This document shows positions 15,150 through 23,940 of a stretch of 23,940 bases of DNA, piece after piece. Made by a program: the position numbers and the translations under genes. The notes under the pieces are model-generated. The model was given only the letters and a program-made list of their open reading frames with translations, was not told the origin of the DNA and did not search any database. Source of the DNA: Nitrospinota bacterium (GTDB lineage: Bacteria > JADFOP01 > DATKYB01). How positions within the stretch are numbered: position 1 is the first letter of the stretch; every line of letters starts with the position of its first letter. The stretch is taken from the NCBI GenBank assembly GCA_035528715.1, contig DATKYB010000099.1:1-23940 (forward strand), read 5' to 3'.

Positions 15150-15737
15150 TTAATGAAAAATGATTATCCCTGATACTGACTTTTTGGGAACCATCATACA
15201 GTATTCCGTGATGGTTATCTCTTTTTTTATATGAGAAAACAATCTAAAAATATCCCTCTGCCTCTCCAAAGGAAAGTCTTTTAACCCTGGGATCAAGGTA
15301 AAATCTAATGTACCCTTTTTTGAGACGGTTTTTTTTAAATTCTTGATAATATCCTGAATAGCAACCCAAGACATTGCATCCAAGAGCATGCCTTCCAAAT
15401 ATAACCCTCTCTGTAAAAACCTTGAGATCTCAGACTCTAATCTCAGACCAAGGGTTGCCAAAAAAAATAATCCTTTTTGTCCCTCATTTAATCTTTCTAA
15501 TAATATGCTATCTTTAAATCTCGCATTATTATCAAATTGAACAATGCCTTTTGAATTTACAGAACTTATCTTCGACACAACATTATATACTGCTGGACTG
15601 ATTGTCTTCCTTGCGAGGGAGAGAGTATTTTCCCATTCAGGAATCTCTGAAGATGAAAAGCCTTTTTGATATCCAAAATACTTTAATACCTTATTTTCAT
15701 CTATCTCTATATTGAAATCCTCTAAAACCTTTGTCAT
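15150..15737 (-). CDS. MetH activation-domain-like protein, SAM motif degenerate
   Basis: 195-aa protein matching the stand-alone methionine synthase activation domain. Family landmarks are GLFFLATLGLRLE (90-101), LEGMLLDAMSWVAIQD (114-129), PGLKDFPLERQRDIFRLF (150-167) and CMMVPKKSVSGI (180-191). In MetH the SAM-binding motif is RxxxGY. Here the matching stretch reads Thr147-Leu-Ile-Pro-Gly-Leu152, so both the Arg and the Tyr are replaced. It lies 14 nt after folD and before the corrinoid gene; no good Shine-Dalgarno is visible, so coupling is likely. It may dock on the corrinoid protein during repair by RACE without binding SAM. The fold assignment is fair; loss of SAM binding is inferred from the alignment by eye. 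Confidence 0.78.
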   Translation of the reverse strand: MTKVLEDFNIEIDENKVLKYFGYQKGFSSSEIPEWENTLSLARKTISPAVYNVVSKISSVNSKGIVQFDNNARFKDSILLERLNEGQKGLFFLATLGLRLESEISRFLQRGLYLEGMLLDAMSWVAIQDIIKNLKKTVSKKGTLDFTLIPGLKDFPLERQRDIFRLFSHIKKEITITEYCMMVPKKSVSGIIIFH

Positions 15738-15751
15738 AAAAAAAAGAATGA

Positions 15752-16639
15752 CTATAAATTATTCTGTATCTTAGCCGCCTTTACCGTATTATTTAAGAGC
15801 ATCGTTATTGTCATCGGACCAACCCCACCAGGCACAGGGGATATGGCTTCAGCCACTTTGCTAACCTCATCAAAATCGACATCCCCAACAAGCCTATACC
15901 CTTTTTCTGAAGTAGGATCGTCAACCCTATTCACACCCACATCAATAACGACAACCCCTTTTGAAACCATACCAGCAGTAATTGCCTTTGCTCTACCGAT
16001 AGCAGCTATGAGTATCTCAGCCTCTCTGGTGTGTTTTGAAATATCCTTTGTTCTCGAATGACATATGGTAACGGTTGCATCTGCTCCTTCTTTTTTCTGC
16101 ATGAGGATCGCTGCAAGGGGTTTTCCCACGATATTACTCCTCCCAACAATAACGACATGTCTTCCCCTAGGATCATAACCACTTCTTAGAAGCATCTGCT
16201 GAACACCAAAAGGCGTGCAAGGCAAGAATACAGGTTCCCCTAAAAGCATCTTTCCAACATTTATAGGATGGAAGCCATCGACATCTTTTTCTGGAAGCAC
16301 GCTGTTCAATATCTTAACCTCATTGATCTGTTCAGGGAGGGGAAGCTGAACAAGGATTCCATTAATCTGAGTGCTTTTGTTTAATTTATTTATCAATTCT
16401 AAAAGCTCTTCTTCCTTGGTATTCGCAGGAAGATTATATTCTTCTGAAAATATACCAATCTCTTTACATGCCTTTCTTTTCATCCTCACATAGACCTGCG
16501 AGGCAGGGTTATCTCCTACCAAAACTGCTGCCAAGCCTGGTGTAATATTATTTTGAGACTTTAAACTCTCTACCTCTTTTTTAATCTCCCCTCTGATCTC
16601 ATCCGCAATCTTATTACCATCTATGATTTTCGCTGACAA
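15752..16639 (-). CDS. folD: bifunctional methylene-THF dehydrogenase/methenyl-THF cyclohydrolase (FolD)
   Basis: Interconverts formyl-, methenyl- and methylene-THF, supplying the substrate of MetF. 295 aa is normal. The catalytic region has ASQVYVRMKRKACKEIGI with the key Tyr and Lys, VQLPLPEQI with the Gln, and EKDVDGFHPINVG with the Asp. NADP-binding sequence VVIVGRSNIVGKPLA and the C-terminal SPVPGGVGPMTITMLL are intact. The start is TTG (16637-16639) with a GGGGGGAG Shine-Dalgarno. It sits 20 nt after the AcsE-like gene, so it is in the operon with the corrinoid machinery; formate-THF ligase is not in the window. Confidence 0.96.
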   Translation of the reverse strand: MSAKIIDGNKIADEIRGEIKKEVESLKSQNNITPGLAAVLVGDNPASQVYVRMKRKACKEIGIFSEEYNLPANTKEEELLELINKLNKSTQINGILVQLPLPEQINEVKILNSVLPEKDVDGFHPINVGKMLLGEPVFLPCTPFGVQQMLLRSGYDPRGRHVVIVGRSNIVGKPLAAILMQKKEGADATVTICHSRTKDISKHTREAEILIAAIGRAKAITAGMVSKGVVVIDVGVNRVDDPTSEKGYRLVGDVDFDEVSKVAEAISPVPGGVGPMTITMLLNNTVKAAKIQNNL

Positions 16640-16659
16640 TTCCTTCTCCCCCCTTTCTT

Positions 16660-17460
16660 TTATACATCAATTTTACCTTCTCTATGAGCCTGAATATAAT
16701 TCATGCAGTACTCATCTTTGCCCAGAAGGGCGCTGGCTGAAATGATGCTCGCCATTAATCTTTTATCACAAGGATCTAAAATAGCGGCATCAAGACCCTT
16801 CAACATCGCCATGACCAAAAATGTCTGATTGAGCTGTTTTCTATCAGGCAGGCCATAGGAAATATTGCTCAAACCACAAACGATTTGAACACCATCTATT
16901 GCCTTTTTTATTTCTTCAATGGCATTCATGGCAACGATTCCATTTTGATTATCGACACTAATAGGAAAAATACAGGGATCAATAAAGATGTCTTTTTTAT
17001 CTATTCCTTCTTTGTTTAACCTCTCAACTAATAATGTGGCTATTCTCACTCTTTGCTCTGTAGTCTTTGGCATCCCTGAATCATCAATACAAAGAGCAAT
17101 CACCTTTGTATGATACTTCTTGATTACAGGAAGCGTATTTTTAAATCTCTCCTCTTCACCTGTTATAGAATTAATGATAGGTTTTTTATTGTTTTTATAA
17201 ACCTTAAGACCCTCTTCCATAGCCTCTGGAAGGGGAATATCAATAGAGAGGGGAAGATCCACAGCCTTCTGTACGGTTTCAACTAACCATTTCATACAAC
17301 TTACCTCTTCACCGACAATTCCCCCATTTACATCTATATAATGGGCTCCTGCCTTTTCTTGATCTAATGCAATTTTCTGGATATATTGAGCATCTCTTTT
17401 TTTCACAGCTAAAGCAATGGGCTTTCTTGTACAGTTGATGAGTTCTCCGATTATTAACAT
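16660..17460 (-). CDS. methyl-THF:corrinoid methyltransferase (AcsE-like, pterin-binding)
   Basis: TIM-barrel pterin-binding protein of 266 aa that transfers the methyl group of CH3-THF to a corrinoid cobalt. Motifs match AcsE and the folate module of MetH: IGELINCTRKP at the N-terminus, GAHYIDVNGG, LSIDIPLPEA, PIINSITGEE, DIFIDPCIFPISVD and the catalytic-Asn loop VCGLSNISYGLPDRK. ATG 17460 is chosen over a GTG two codons upstream because the purine-rich site GAGAGGG would touch the GTG. It lies 11-17 nt after the RACE gene. With the B12 protein as partner it can feed methionine synthesis or, if CODH/ACS exists elsewhere, acetyl-CoA synthesis; the sequence does not decide. Confidence 0.92.
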   Translation of the reverse strand: MLIIGELINCTRKPIALAVKKRDAQYIQKIALDQEKAGAHYIDVNGGIVGEEVSCMKWLVETVQKAVDLPLSIDIPLPEAMEEGLKVYKNNKKPIINSITGEEERFKNTLPVIKKYHTKVIALCIDDSGMPKTTEQRVRIATLLVERLNKEGIDKKDIFIDPCIFPISVDNQNGIVAMNAIEEIKKAIDGVQIVCGLSNISYGLPDRKQLNQTFLVMAMLKGLDAAILDPCDKRLMASIISASALLGKDEYCMNYIQAHREGKIDV

Positions 17461-17477
17461 ATCCACCCTCTCATTTT

Positions 17478-19325
17478 CTAAAATAGTTTTTTAAAATGAA
17501 GAGATTCAAAAAAGATATCCTGATAATCCTTTCTTCCGGCAAAGTTTATATGCTCGATTTTTTCAGCTAACCCTTCAGCAATTTTTCTCATCTCCTTAGA
17601 GATTAAAACCAGCTTTGCTCCTATACCAGCAGCGTTACTTAAAAATCTTATCTTTTTTAGAGATATATTTGGTATCAACCCTATTTCTATTCCATTTTCA
17701 GGATCAATAAAGTTTCCAAATGAGCCGGTTATGAAAATATTCGATATATCATCAATCCCAATTTTGAATTCTTTAAATAATAACTTTATACCAGCGGCAA
17801 TTGCTCCTTTGGCTAATTGTATCTCCCTAATATCCTTCTGTAAAAGGTATAATGGTCTTTTATTATATGACTCTTCTTTTTTTGTCAATTGAAAGCCATG
17901 GCCTTCTCTTCTCACAACAACCCTTTTTTTGACGTTCCTTGGCACAGCCGCATTCACCTTATCCTGTTTTATTAAACTCCCCTTAGGTGTTATGATTCCC
18001 ATTTTTAAAAGTGAGGCAATCGCATCTATCATCCCTGAACCACATATGCCTTTAGGAGCTCTATCCCCTAAGACATGAAACTTTATACCGCTTTGATTAG
18101 CCTTATATCTATCAATAGCCCCTTTTTCAGCTAGCATACCATATCGAATACTCGCCCCTTCAAAGGCAGGGCCCGCAGCATTAGAACCACACAGTATCTT
18201 TTTTCTGTTTCCAAGAATGGTCTCACCATTTGTTCCGATATCAATAATCAAGGATAGATCCTCCCTTTGATAAATCCCTGTTGCCAGAATGGTAGCGAGG
18301 GCATCTGAACCAACAAAACCATCAATATTGGGAAGGAAATACCCCTTTATCTTTCTTCCTAATTTTATACCTAACTCTCTTAAACCAAATTCTATGCCTT
18401 CCTTAACAGCAGGCTTATAGGGGGATACCCCTAAACTTGAAGGGTCTATACCCAAAAAAAGATGATGCATGGCCGCGTTTCCAACAAAAACACCAGAGTA
18501 TATATTTGCTCTTGACACCTCTGAATCACTTACCAGTCTCTCAATAATACTTTCTATATCTTTGACAACTGCCTTTTGAAGTTTTTTCAAGCCTTTTAAG
18601 TCAGAGGCAAAGTTAATCCGTGAGATGATATCAGCTCCAAAAATCCTTTGACTGTTAGAAGCAGACAATGCCTTTCGTGTAGAACCATCATTTAAATCAA
18701 CCAGATAACCAGCTAATGTCGTTGTTCCAACATCAAAAGAGAGCCCAAATTTTTTAGAGGTCGTATCCTCTTTTTCGAACGCGATAACCTCGCTATCATG
18801 AAGAACAACGGTTACCCCACCATCACTATCTAAAATCCTTTTATTGATACTCTTAGCAATCGATAAGTCTTTTTTAAAAGAAGTTTTCTCTGTCAAGCTC
18901 TCTTTAATCTCTGACCATAGAGAACCTTTTTTTTCTATGGCTCTCTTATCTAACCGGATGAAATATTTATTGATGCCACAATCCAAAGATACACGAATGG
19001 ATTTATCATCTGGAAAAAAATCATGTCTGAAAGAAACATCCTCCCTGAGTAGCCTCACAACCGTATCTTTTTTTAACGTTTTCCTGCATGCCAATCTTAT
19101 GCCACTCTTCTTTTCTTTCTCTGTCAGAAACCTCTCTTCTATTGAATCAATCCCTAAATTACCTTTCAGAATTTTTATCTTACACTTCCCGCACCAGCCA
19201 GCGCCCCCACAATAGCTATTAATAGGAAGATGAAGCTTTATCGCTGCATCAAAGATAGTTTTCTTAGGAGAAAGTTCTATCTCTTTTTTTATTGGTGAAA
19301 AGGTAACCTTTATCTTATTCTTCAT
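17478..19325 (-). CDS. ATP-dependent reductive activator of corrinoid proteins (RACE/ASKHA, DUF4445)
   Basis: 615 aa. The N-terminal [2Fe-2S] ferredoxin domain has Cys39, Cys45, Cys48 and Cys80 (SYCGGAGWCGKCKIKILKG region). A linker domain is followed by a large ASKHA ATPase: FGLSFDVGTTTLAGYLVDL, DLSLIIDIGTNGE, CGSNAAGPAFEGASI, GICGSGMIDAIASLL and NIFITGSFGNFIDPENGIEIG. The family (RACo, RamA-like) restores inactive Co(II) corrinoids to Co(I) by electron transfer driven by ATP. The ATG lies 11 nt inside the end of the homocysteine methyltransferase gene, with AGGGGAT as its Shine-Dalgarno, so the two are translationally coupled. Its presence in a methionine operon points to the corrinoid protein at 14479 as client. 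Confidence 0.93.
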   Translation of the reverse strand: MKNKIKVTFSPIKKEIELSPKKTIFDAAIKLHLPINSYCGGAGWCGKCKIKILKGNLGIDSIEERFLTEKEKKSGIRLACRKTLKKDTVVRLLREDVSFRHDFFPDDKSIRVSLDCGINKYFIRLDKRAIEKKGSLWSEIKESLTEKTSFKKDLSIAKSINKRILDSDGGVTVVLHDSEVIAFEKEDTTSKKFGLSFDVGTTTLAGYLVDLNDGSTRKALSASNSQRIFGADIISRINFASDLKGLKKLQKAVVKDIESIIERLVSDSEVSRANIYSGVFVGNAAMHHLFLGIDPSSLGVSPYKPAVKEGIEFGLRELGIKLGRKIKGYFLPNIDGFVGSDALATILATGIYQREDLSLIIDIGTNGETILGNRKKILCGSNAAGPAFEGASIRYGMLAEKGAIDRYKANQSGIKFHVLGDRAPKGICGSGMIDAIASLLKMGIITPKGSLIKQDKVNAAVPRNVKKRVVVRREGHGFQLTKKEESYNKRPLYLLQKDIREIQLAKGAIAAGIKLLFKEFKIGIDDISNIFITGSFGNFIDPENGIEIGLIPNISLKKIRFLSNAAGIGAKLVLISKEMRKIAEGLAEKIEHINFAGRKDYQDIFFESLHFKKLF

Positions 19326-20205
19326 ATCCCCTGATACTCGCTACAATATGCTTTATATGTTCAGGTGTTGTTCCACAACATCCCCCGACCACATTTACTC
19401 CTATCTTTAAAAACTCAAGAGACCTTTTTGCCATATATTCTGGGTCCTGTTTATAAATCACTCTATCTTCTTGCATAATGGGCATACCAGCATTTGGTTG
19501 GGCAATAAGATAGAAGTCTTTACCCGCGCTTCTCATCTCCTTCATCAGTTCTATCATCTCATCTATTCCTGTCCCACAGTTTGAACCAACGACATCAGCA
19601 CCAAATTTTGATAGCTCTGACACAGCATCTTTCGGCTCGACTCCCATCATCGTTCTGAACCCATTTTTTGTCTTATCAAATGTCATTGTGGCAATAATAG
19701 GAAGTTCACACGTTTTTTTTGCCGCTTCAATAGCAGCCTTTGCCTCTTTTAAATCATACATGGTCTCAATGCAGATGACATCGACACCCCCTTCAACCCC
19801 TGCCCTTATCTGTTCTGAAAAAACCTCTACCATTTCAGGATAACTGACTTCTCCAAGAGGCTCGATAAACTTTCCCGTGGGTCCCACAGATAAAGAAACA
19901 AAACCACCTTCTGGTGCTGCTTCTTTAGCGAGCTGGGCTCCACAAAAATTAAAATCCTTTGTCTTACTCTCAAAACTAAAATCTTTTAGCTTAAACCGGG
20001 TTCCACCAAAGGTGTTTGTTGTTATCATATCACAACCCGCAGAAAAATATTTTTTATGAATTTGTTTTATGATTTCTGGATGGGATACATTCCACTCCTC
20101 AGGACATGTTCCTGTTTGCATTCCAGAGTCAAGGAGCATCGTACCCATTGCTCCATCATTTACTAAAACTTCTCTTTCCAATCTTTTCAGGAATGCATGG
20201 ATCAT
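19315..20205 (-). CDS. homocysteine S-methyltransferase (MetH N-terminal module)
   Basis: 296-aa zinc TIM barrel equal to the first module of MetH. It would methylate homocysteine from methyl-corrinoid. Landmarks are VNDGAMGTMLLDSGM (17-31), ITTNTFGGTRFKL, SVGPTGKFIEPLG, IETMYDLKEAKAA, VGSNCGTGIDEM with the first zinc Cys, and GGCCGTTPEHI near the C-terminus with the Cys-Cys pair. All three zinc ligands are present. It lacks the pterin, B12 and activation modules, which are separate genes downstream. The Shine-Dalgarno AGGGAGAAG is strong. It appears to be the first gene of the operon, behind a possible promoter at 20224-20252. Confidence 0.94.
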   Translation of the reverse strand: MIHAFLKRLEREVLVNDGAMGTMLLDSGMQTGTCPEEWNVSHPEIIKQIHKKYFSAGCDMITTNTFGGTRFKLKDFSFESKTKDFNFCGAQLAKEAAPEGGFVSLSVGPTGKFIEPLGEVSYPEMVEVFSEQIRAGVEGGVDVICIETMYDLKEAKAAIEAAKKTCELPIIATMTFDKTKNGFRTMMGVEPKDAVSELSKFGADVVGSNCGTGIDEMIELMKEMRSAGKDFYLIAQPNAGMPIMQEDRVIYKQDPEYMAKRSLEFLKIGVNVVGGCCGTTPEHIKHIVASIRGYEE

Positions 20206-20223
20206 TATCTTCTCCCTAGTGGC

Positions 20224-20252
20224 AAATTAATTTATTACTCTAACCCTGTCAA
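20224..20252 (-). promoter_or_regulatory. possible promoter of the split methionine synthase operon
   Basis: On the minus strand TTGACA (20252-20247) is a perfect -35. A 17-nt spacer gives TAATTT (20229-20224), a weak -10. The site is in the 60-nt gap between the TSUP gene and the homocysteine methyltransferase gene and would give the operon its own start. No SAM or cobalamin riboswitch-like structure fits in this short gap. Confidence 0.45.
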
Positions 20253-20265
20253 TGAATTTTTTCCT

Positions 20266-21096
20266 TTATAATAAATTAATTATCAAATTAGAAAAAACGA
20301 TTTTGATCCCTGATATAATCAGAATAAATCCAAATATCTTCTGTAATATTTGGCTCTTTATGCGCTTGACCCTGGACGCGCCAAAGGTCACAAAAATCAA
20401 ACTGCTACTTATCAGAATCATTAAGGCCACTACATTCACATAGCCCAAAGAATAGGGAGGTAAATAATCGTTCCCCCATCCATTATATATATAGGCCATG
20501 GTTGCAACAGTGCTATTAAATGCGATCATCGTACAAGATATTCCTGCTGTCTTGTCCATAGGGTATCCTAGTAATAAAACCATAATGGGGACGGCTATCG
20601 CTCCTCCTCCAATCCCCATAAAAGAACCGATAAAACCAATCCCTAGCCCTAATAACAAAATATATTCCCATCTCTTGATAGGGTCCTCTGATGATGAACT
20701 GGATAATTTCTTATTTGCAATCATAAGATACGCTACAATTAGCTGGAGAAATCCAAAAGAAACCTTAAGGAAGATACCAGGGCTGTAAGAGGCAGCCGTA
20801 GCTCCAATGAGGGAACCCAACATCCCACCCGTTACTAAAGGAGGAATAACCTCCCACCATATATTTTTGTGACGGTGATGGACAAAAGAACCAAGAATAG
20901 CTGTTATCATCATGCTGGCAACGGTGGTACCAAAGGTTATCTGAACTACAACCTGAGAGGGAAAATCCATATAGGAAAAAACAGACCATATAAGGGGATT
21001 AGTGATAATACCCCCTCCTCCTCCAAACAATCCGGAAAAGAGTCCGGTAAGGATTCCGATAAAAAAGAGAAGAATGAAACTCAAAAAAGAGAACAT
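20266..21096 (-). CDS. TSUP (TauE/SafE) family membrane permease
   Basis: 276-aa polytopic membrane protein with about eight hydrophobic helices arranged as two repeats. The repeat signatures are GLFSGLFGGGGGIITNPL near residues 18-35 and GFIGSFMGIGGGAIAVP in the second half. The family exports or imports small organosulfur and sulfur-oxyanion compounds (sulfite, sulfoacetate, taurine products); the substrate here is unknown. It is flanked by mdh upstream and the methionine operon downstream. A sulfur role would suit the methionine genes, but gaps of 57-60 nt on both sides leave the operon link open. The Shine-Dalgarno is weak and distant (AGGG about 12 nt upstream). Confidence 0.88.
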   Translation of the reverse strand: MFSFLSFILLFFIGILTGLFSGLFGGGGGIITNPLIWSVFSYMDFPSQVVVQITFGTTVASMMITAILGSFVHHRHKNIWWEVIPPLVTGGMLGSLIGATAASYSPGIFLKVSFGFLQLIVAYLMIANKKLSSSSSEDPIKRWEYILLLGLGIGFIGSFMGIGGGAIAVPIMVLLLGYPMDKTAGISCTMIAFNSTVATMAYIYNGWGNDYLPPYSLGYVNVVALMILISSSLIFVTFGASRVKRIKSQILQKIFGFILIISGIKIVFSNLIINLL

Positions 21097-21153
21097 AGGT
21101 GTATTAATCCCTAAGGAAATGCTTGGAAATTATTTAGAATAAATAAGATAAAC

Positions 21154-22095
<942 letters not shown>

Positions 22096-22194
22096 CTAGA
22101 TGTTTTAAAAACTGAGTTCAAAACAACAAATAAAAATGATCAATCACTCATGTTTAGCGAATATCAATCGTGTAATTTTAAATTCCTAAAAGAA

Positions 22195-23397
22195 CTAGTG
22201 AAAGAGCCACCTCACCTGGCATTCATCGCCCTTGTTTAACGTAAAGACATCCTTCGGGATTCTCAAAAGGCCGTTGGCTTCTGACAGCGCCAGGATATGC
22301 GCTGACCCGTGATACTCAATAGGAAGAGCCTTCAAAACCTCGTTCTCGAAAAAGAGCCTGACAGGGATAATCTGATCTCTCTCAGCCTTTTTCCGTTTGA
22401 AATCCTCTTTCAAAATCGCGCTAAAAAAGGGTTCCTTATTCACATTCCTTCCGGACATCTTATAGATCGCCTGCCTGACGAATAGTTCGAATATCACAAG
22501 GGTCGATACAGGATTACCCGGCATACCAAAAATAACTGTTTTATCCGTTAAACCAAAGACCGTGGGCTTACCAGGTTTTATACAGACCTTATGAAATTCT
22601 ATTTTCACTCCGCAATCTTTTAGAACATGAGGAACGAGATCAAAATCACCTACAGAGACTCCACCGGAAATTAATAACAGGTCATAATTAAGCCCCTCTT
22701 TTATCTTTTGGGATAAATCAACTTCTGAATCAGAGGCAATACCTAAGTATTCAGGAATGGCACCAGCGCTTTGAACCTGAGAAAAGAGGGAATAGCTATT
22801 GCTGTTTCGAATCTTTCCAAAAGACGGAATCTCATCTGGCTCCACCAATTCAGTGCCGGTAGCCAGAATAGCCACTTTCATTTGATTAAAGACGCGCACC
22901 CTCTTTTTCCCAACAGTAGCACATACAGATATATCAGCGGGTCCGAGAACGGTTCCCTTTTTCAAGACAACCTCTCCCTTTTTAACATCCTCACCTTGTC
23001 TTATGATATTTTCCCCTTTTTTTACTTGAGTCAGTATCTTAACCTTCTTCTCTCCCTTTTTGCTTTCCTCTGTTTTTTCAACCATCACCACACTATCAGC
23101 CCCTTCGGGAACAGGCGCACCGGTCATAATCTTCGAAACCACTCCAGGAACAACCTTTTTTGTCGGAACATATCCTGCAGGAATCTCTTCGATAACATCA
23201 AACTGACCAGGACAAAGCTCAGCAATAACAGCATATCCATCCATGGCTGATTTATCAAAAGGTGCTATATCCGTATCTGAAGTTATATCCTCTGCCAGTA
23301 CTCTCCTCCTAGCTGACATCAAATCCACCTCTTCAATACCTTTTGTAGGATGTGCCTTTTCCATGACAATTCTCAATGCCTCATCAACAGAGATCAT
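22195..23397 (-). CDS. moeA: molybdopterin molybdenumtransferase (MoeA)
   Basis: Inserts molybdate (or tungstate) into adenylated molybdopterin, the step after MoaB/MogA. 400 aa. Motifs: APFDKSAMDGYAVIA (residues 45-59, with the conserved Asp53), KIMTGAPVPEGADSVVMVE, LATGTELVEPDEIPSFGKIR, LISGGVSVGDFDLV, GKPTVFGLTDK and FGMPGNPVSTLV. The C-terminal MoeA domain IV is present. The Shine-Dalgarno GGAGAGGAG is strong. It is far from the other moa genes and on the opposite strand. No tungsten-specific signature can be seen, so the metal is open. Confidence 0.95.
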   Translation of the reverse strand: MISVDEALRIVMEKAHPTKGIEEVDLMSARRRVLAEDITSDTDIAPFDKSAMDGYAVIAELCPGQFDVIEEIPAGYVPTKKVVPGVVSKIMTGAPVPEGADSVVMVEKTEESKKGEKKVKILTQVKKGENIIRQGEDVKKGEVVLKKGTVLGPADISVCATVGKKRVRVFNQMKVAILATGTELVEPDEIPSFGKIRNSNSYSLFSQVQSAGAIPEYLGIASDSEVDLSQKIKEGLNYDLLLISGGVSVGDFDLVPHVLKDCGVKIEFHKVCIKPGKPTVFGLTDKTVIFGMPGNPVSTLVIFELFVRQAIYKMSGRNVNKEPFFSAILKEDFKRKKAERDQIIPVRLFFENEVLKALPIEYHGSAHILALSEANGLLRIPKDVFTLNKGDECQVRWLFH

Positions 23398-23668
23398 CTT
23401 CTCCTCTCCTCTATCCAGATATTAGAATTTGCTATATTAACATAAAAGCTTTTCAAGATGTAACCAATTTTTAATTTTTATTGGATTTTATTTTAGACCT
23501 GTTATATAGTTAAAAAATAATAATTTTAAAATCCCTTGTCGACTGTTTGAGAAATTTCTAGCTCATATTTTCTAGTTTAATAGCTTGTTAAGAGTTGTGC
23601 TTCACTGATAAACATCCTCTCAAGGTCTAATTCTTTATTTATAAACTTTTTTAAAGGTTAAAAAGACA
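23398..23668. other. divergent intergenic region, moeA / nitroreductase
   Basis: 271 nt of AT-rich sequence between two divergent starts. It holds no ORF of note. A 10-bp palindrome AGAAATTTCT lies near 23550-23560, and the 7-mer TTTCTAG occurs twice close by. Promoters must exist here for both genes, but no pair of elements matched well enough to call. Confidence 0.5.
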
Positions 23669-23940
23669 ATGAAAAATATAGACTTCATTTTAAAGAGAAG
23701 GAGTTGCAGAGATTTTTCAGGAGAACCCCTGAGAGAGGGAGATTTAGAAATACTTTTAGAGGCATTACGCAGGGCACCGTCAGCTGGTAATATCCAGCCC
23801 TGGTTTTTTTATGTTGTCAAAAATGAAACAATAAAAAAGGGATTGGCACAGGCAGCATATGGACAGAATTTTTTAGCAAAAGCCCCGGTAGTCTTTGTGG
23901 TATGTGCTATTCCCAGAATCTCAGCCACGTCTTATAGTGA
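23669..23940 (+). CDS. nitroreductase family protein, N-terminal part (runs off the window)
   Basis: ATG 23669, preceded by AAAGG at 23653-23657, opens a frame with no stop up to the window edge, giving 90 residues. RRSCRDFSGEPL (10-21), LLEALRRAPSAGNIQPW (29-45) and FLAKAPVVFVVCA are the FMN-binding landmarks of the nitroreductase family. Members reduce nitro, quinone or flavin substrates with NAD(P)H, and some act in cofactor synthesis; the substrate cannot be told. The 3' part is missing only because the window ends. Confidence 0.88.
   Translation, partial: MKNIDFILKRRSCRDFSGEPLREGDLEILLEALRRAPSAGNIQPWFFYVVKNETIKKGLAQAAYGQNFLAKAPVVFVVCAIPRISATSYS

Noticed and set aside
18844-19215. 123-aa plus-strand frame opposite the RACE gene
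   Set aside because: Overlaps the ferredoxin and linker region of an intact RACE protein; no motif and no Shine-Dalgarno.
20206-20265. SAM or cobalamin riboswitch ahead of the methionine operon
   Set aside because: The 60-nt gap is too short for either class and shows no paired helices; only a promoter-like site was seen.
22771-23250. 159-aa open frame on the plus strand opposite moeA
   Set aside because: Antisense shadow of an intact moeA; the product is low-complexity and hydrophobic without a ribosome binding site or family match.

Overview
This is an AT-rich, gene-dense bacterial window with 25 complete protein genes and one truncated at the right edge. No rRNA, tRNA, CRISPR array or insertion sequence was seen. 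The gene content points to a strict anaerobe with a folate (Wood-Ljungdahl type) C1 branch: MetV/MetF, FolD, an AcsE-like methyltransferase, a corrinoid protein, an ATP-dependent corrinoid activator, a DUF362 ferredoxin protein, ThyX and molybdopterin synthesis. The style resembles Desulfobacterota or a neighbouring uncultured phylum. That placement is inference: no marker gene in the window settles it.

Layout. (1) 174-8606, plus strand: leucyl aminopeptidase; a small cytochrome b5-like protein; a molybdopterin block (moaB, moaD, moaE, moaA) with a thymidylate pair (thyX, dcd-like) inserted in it; then a radical SAM enzyme of the MJ0619/tetraether-synthase type, a DUF116 membrane protein and a PhoU-like helical protein. 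(2) 8659-10261, plus strand: metV-metF behind a near-consensus promoter. (3) 10324-11475, minus strand: DUF362 ferredoxin protein. (4) 11548-14474, plus strand: hsp20-lon behind a second good promoter. (5) 20205-14479, minus strand: a C1/methionine operon in the order homocysteine methyltransferase, corrinoid activator (RACE), CH3-THF methyltransferase, folD, MetH-activation-like protein, corrinoid protein. (6) 23397-20266, minus strand: moeA, malate dehydrogenase, TSUP permease. (7) 23669 onward, plus strand: start of a nitroreductase.

How the genes work together. FolD and MetV/MetF supply methyl-THF. The AcsE-like protein should pass the methyl group to the stand-alone corrinoid protein, and the homocysteine methyltransferase should use it to make methionine. 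Together they look like a methionine synthase broken into separate polypeptides, each matching one MetH module, with RACE as an ATP-dependent repair factor. The activation-domain protein in the same operon appears to have lost the SAM-binding Arg and Tyr, which fits RACE having taken over reactivation.

The most striking observations are that split methionine synthase with a degenerate activation module, a dCTP-deaminase homologue whose catalytic Glu is Ala, the tetraether-synthase-like radical SAM/DUF116 pair, and a 13-bp perfect hairpin inside the 5' end of moaB.
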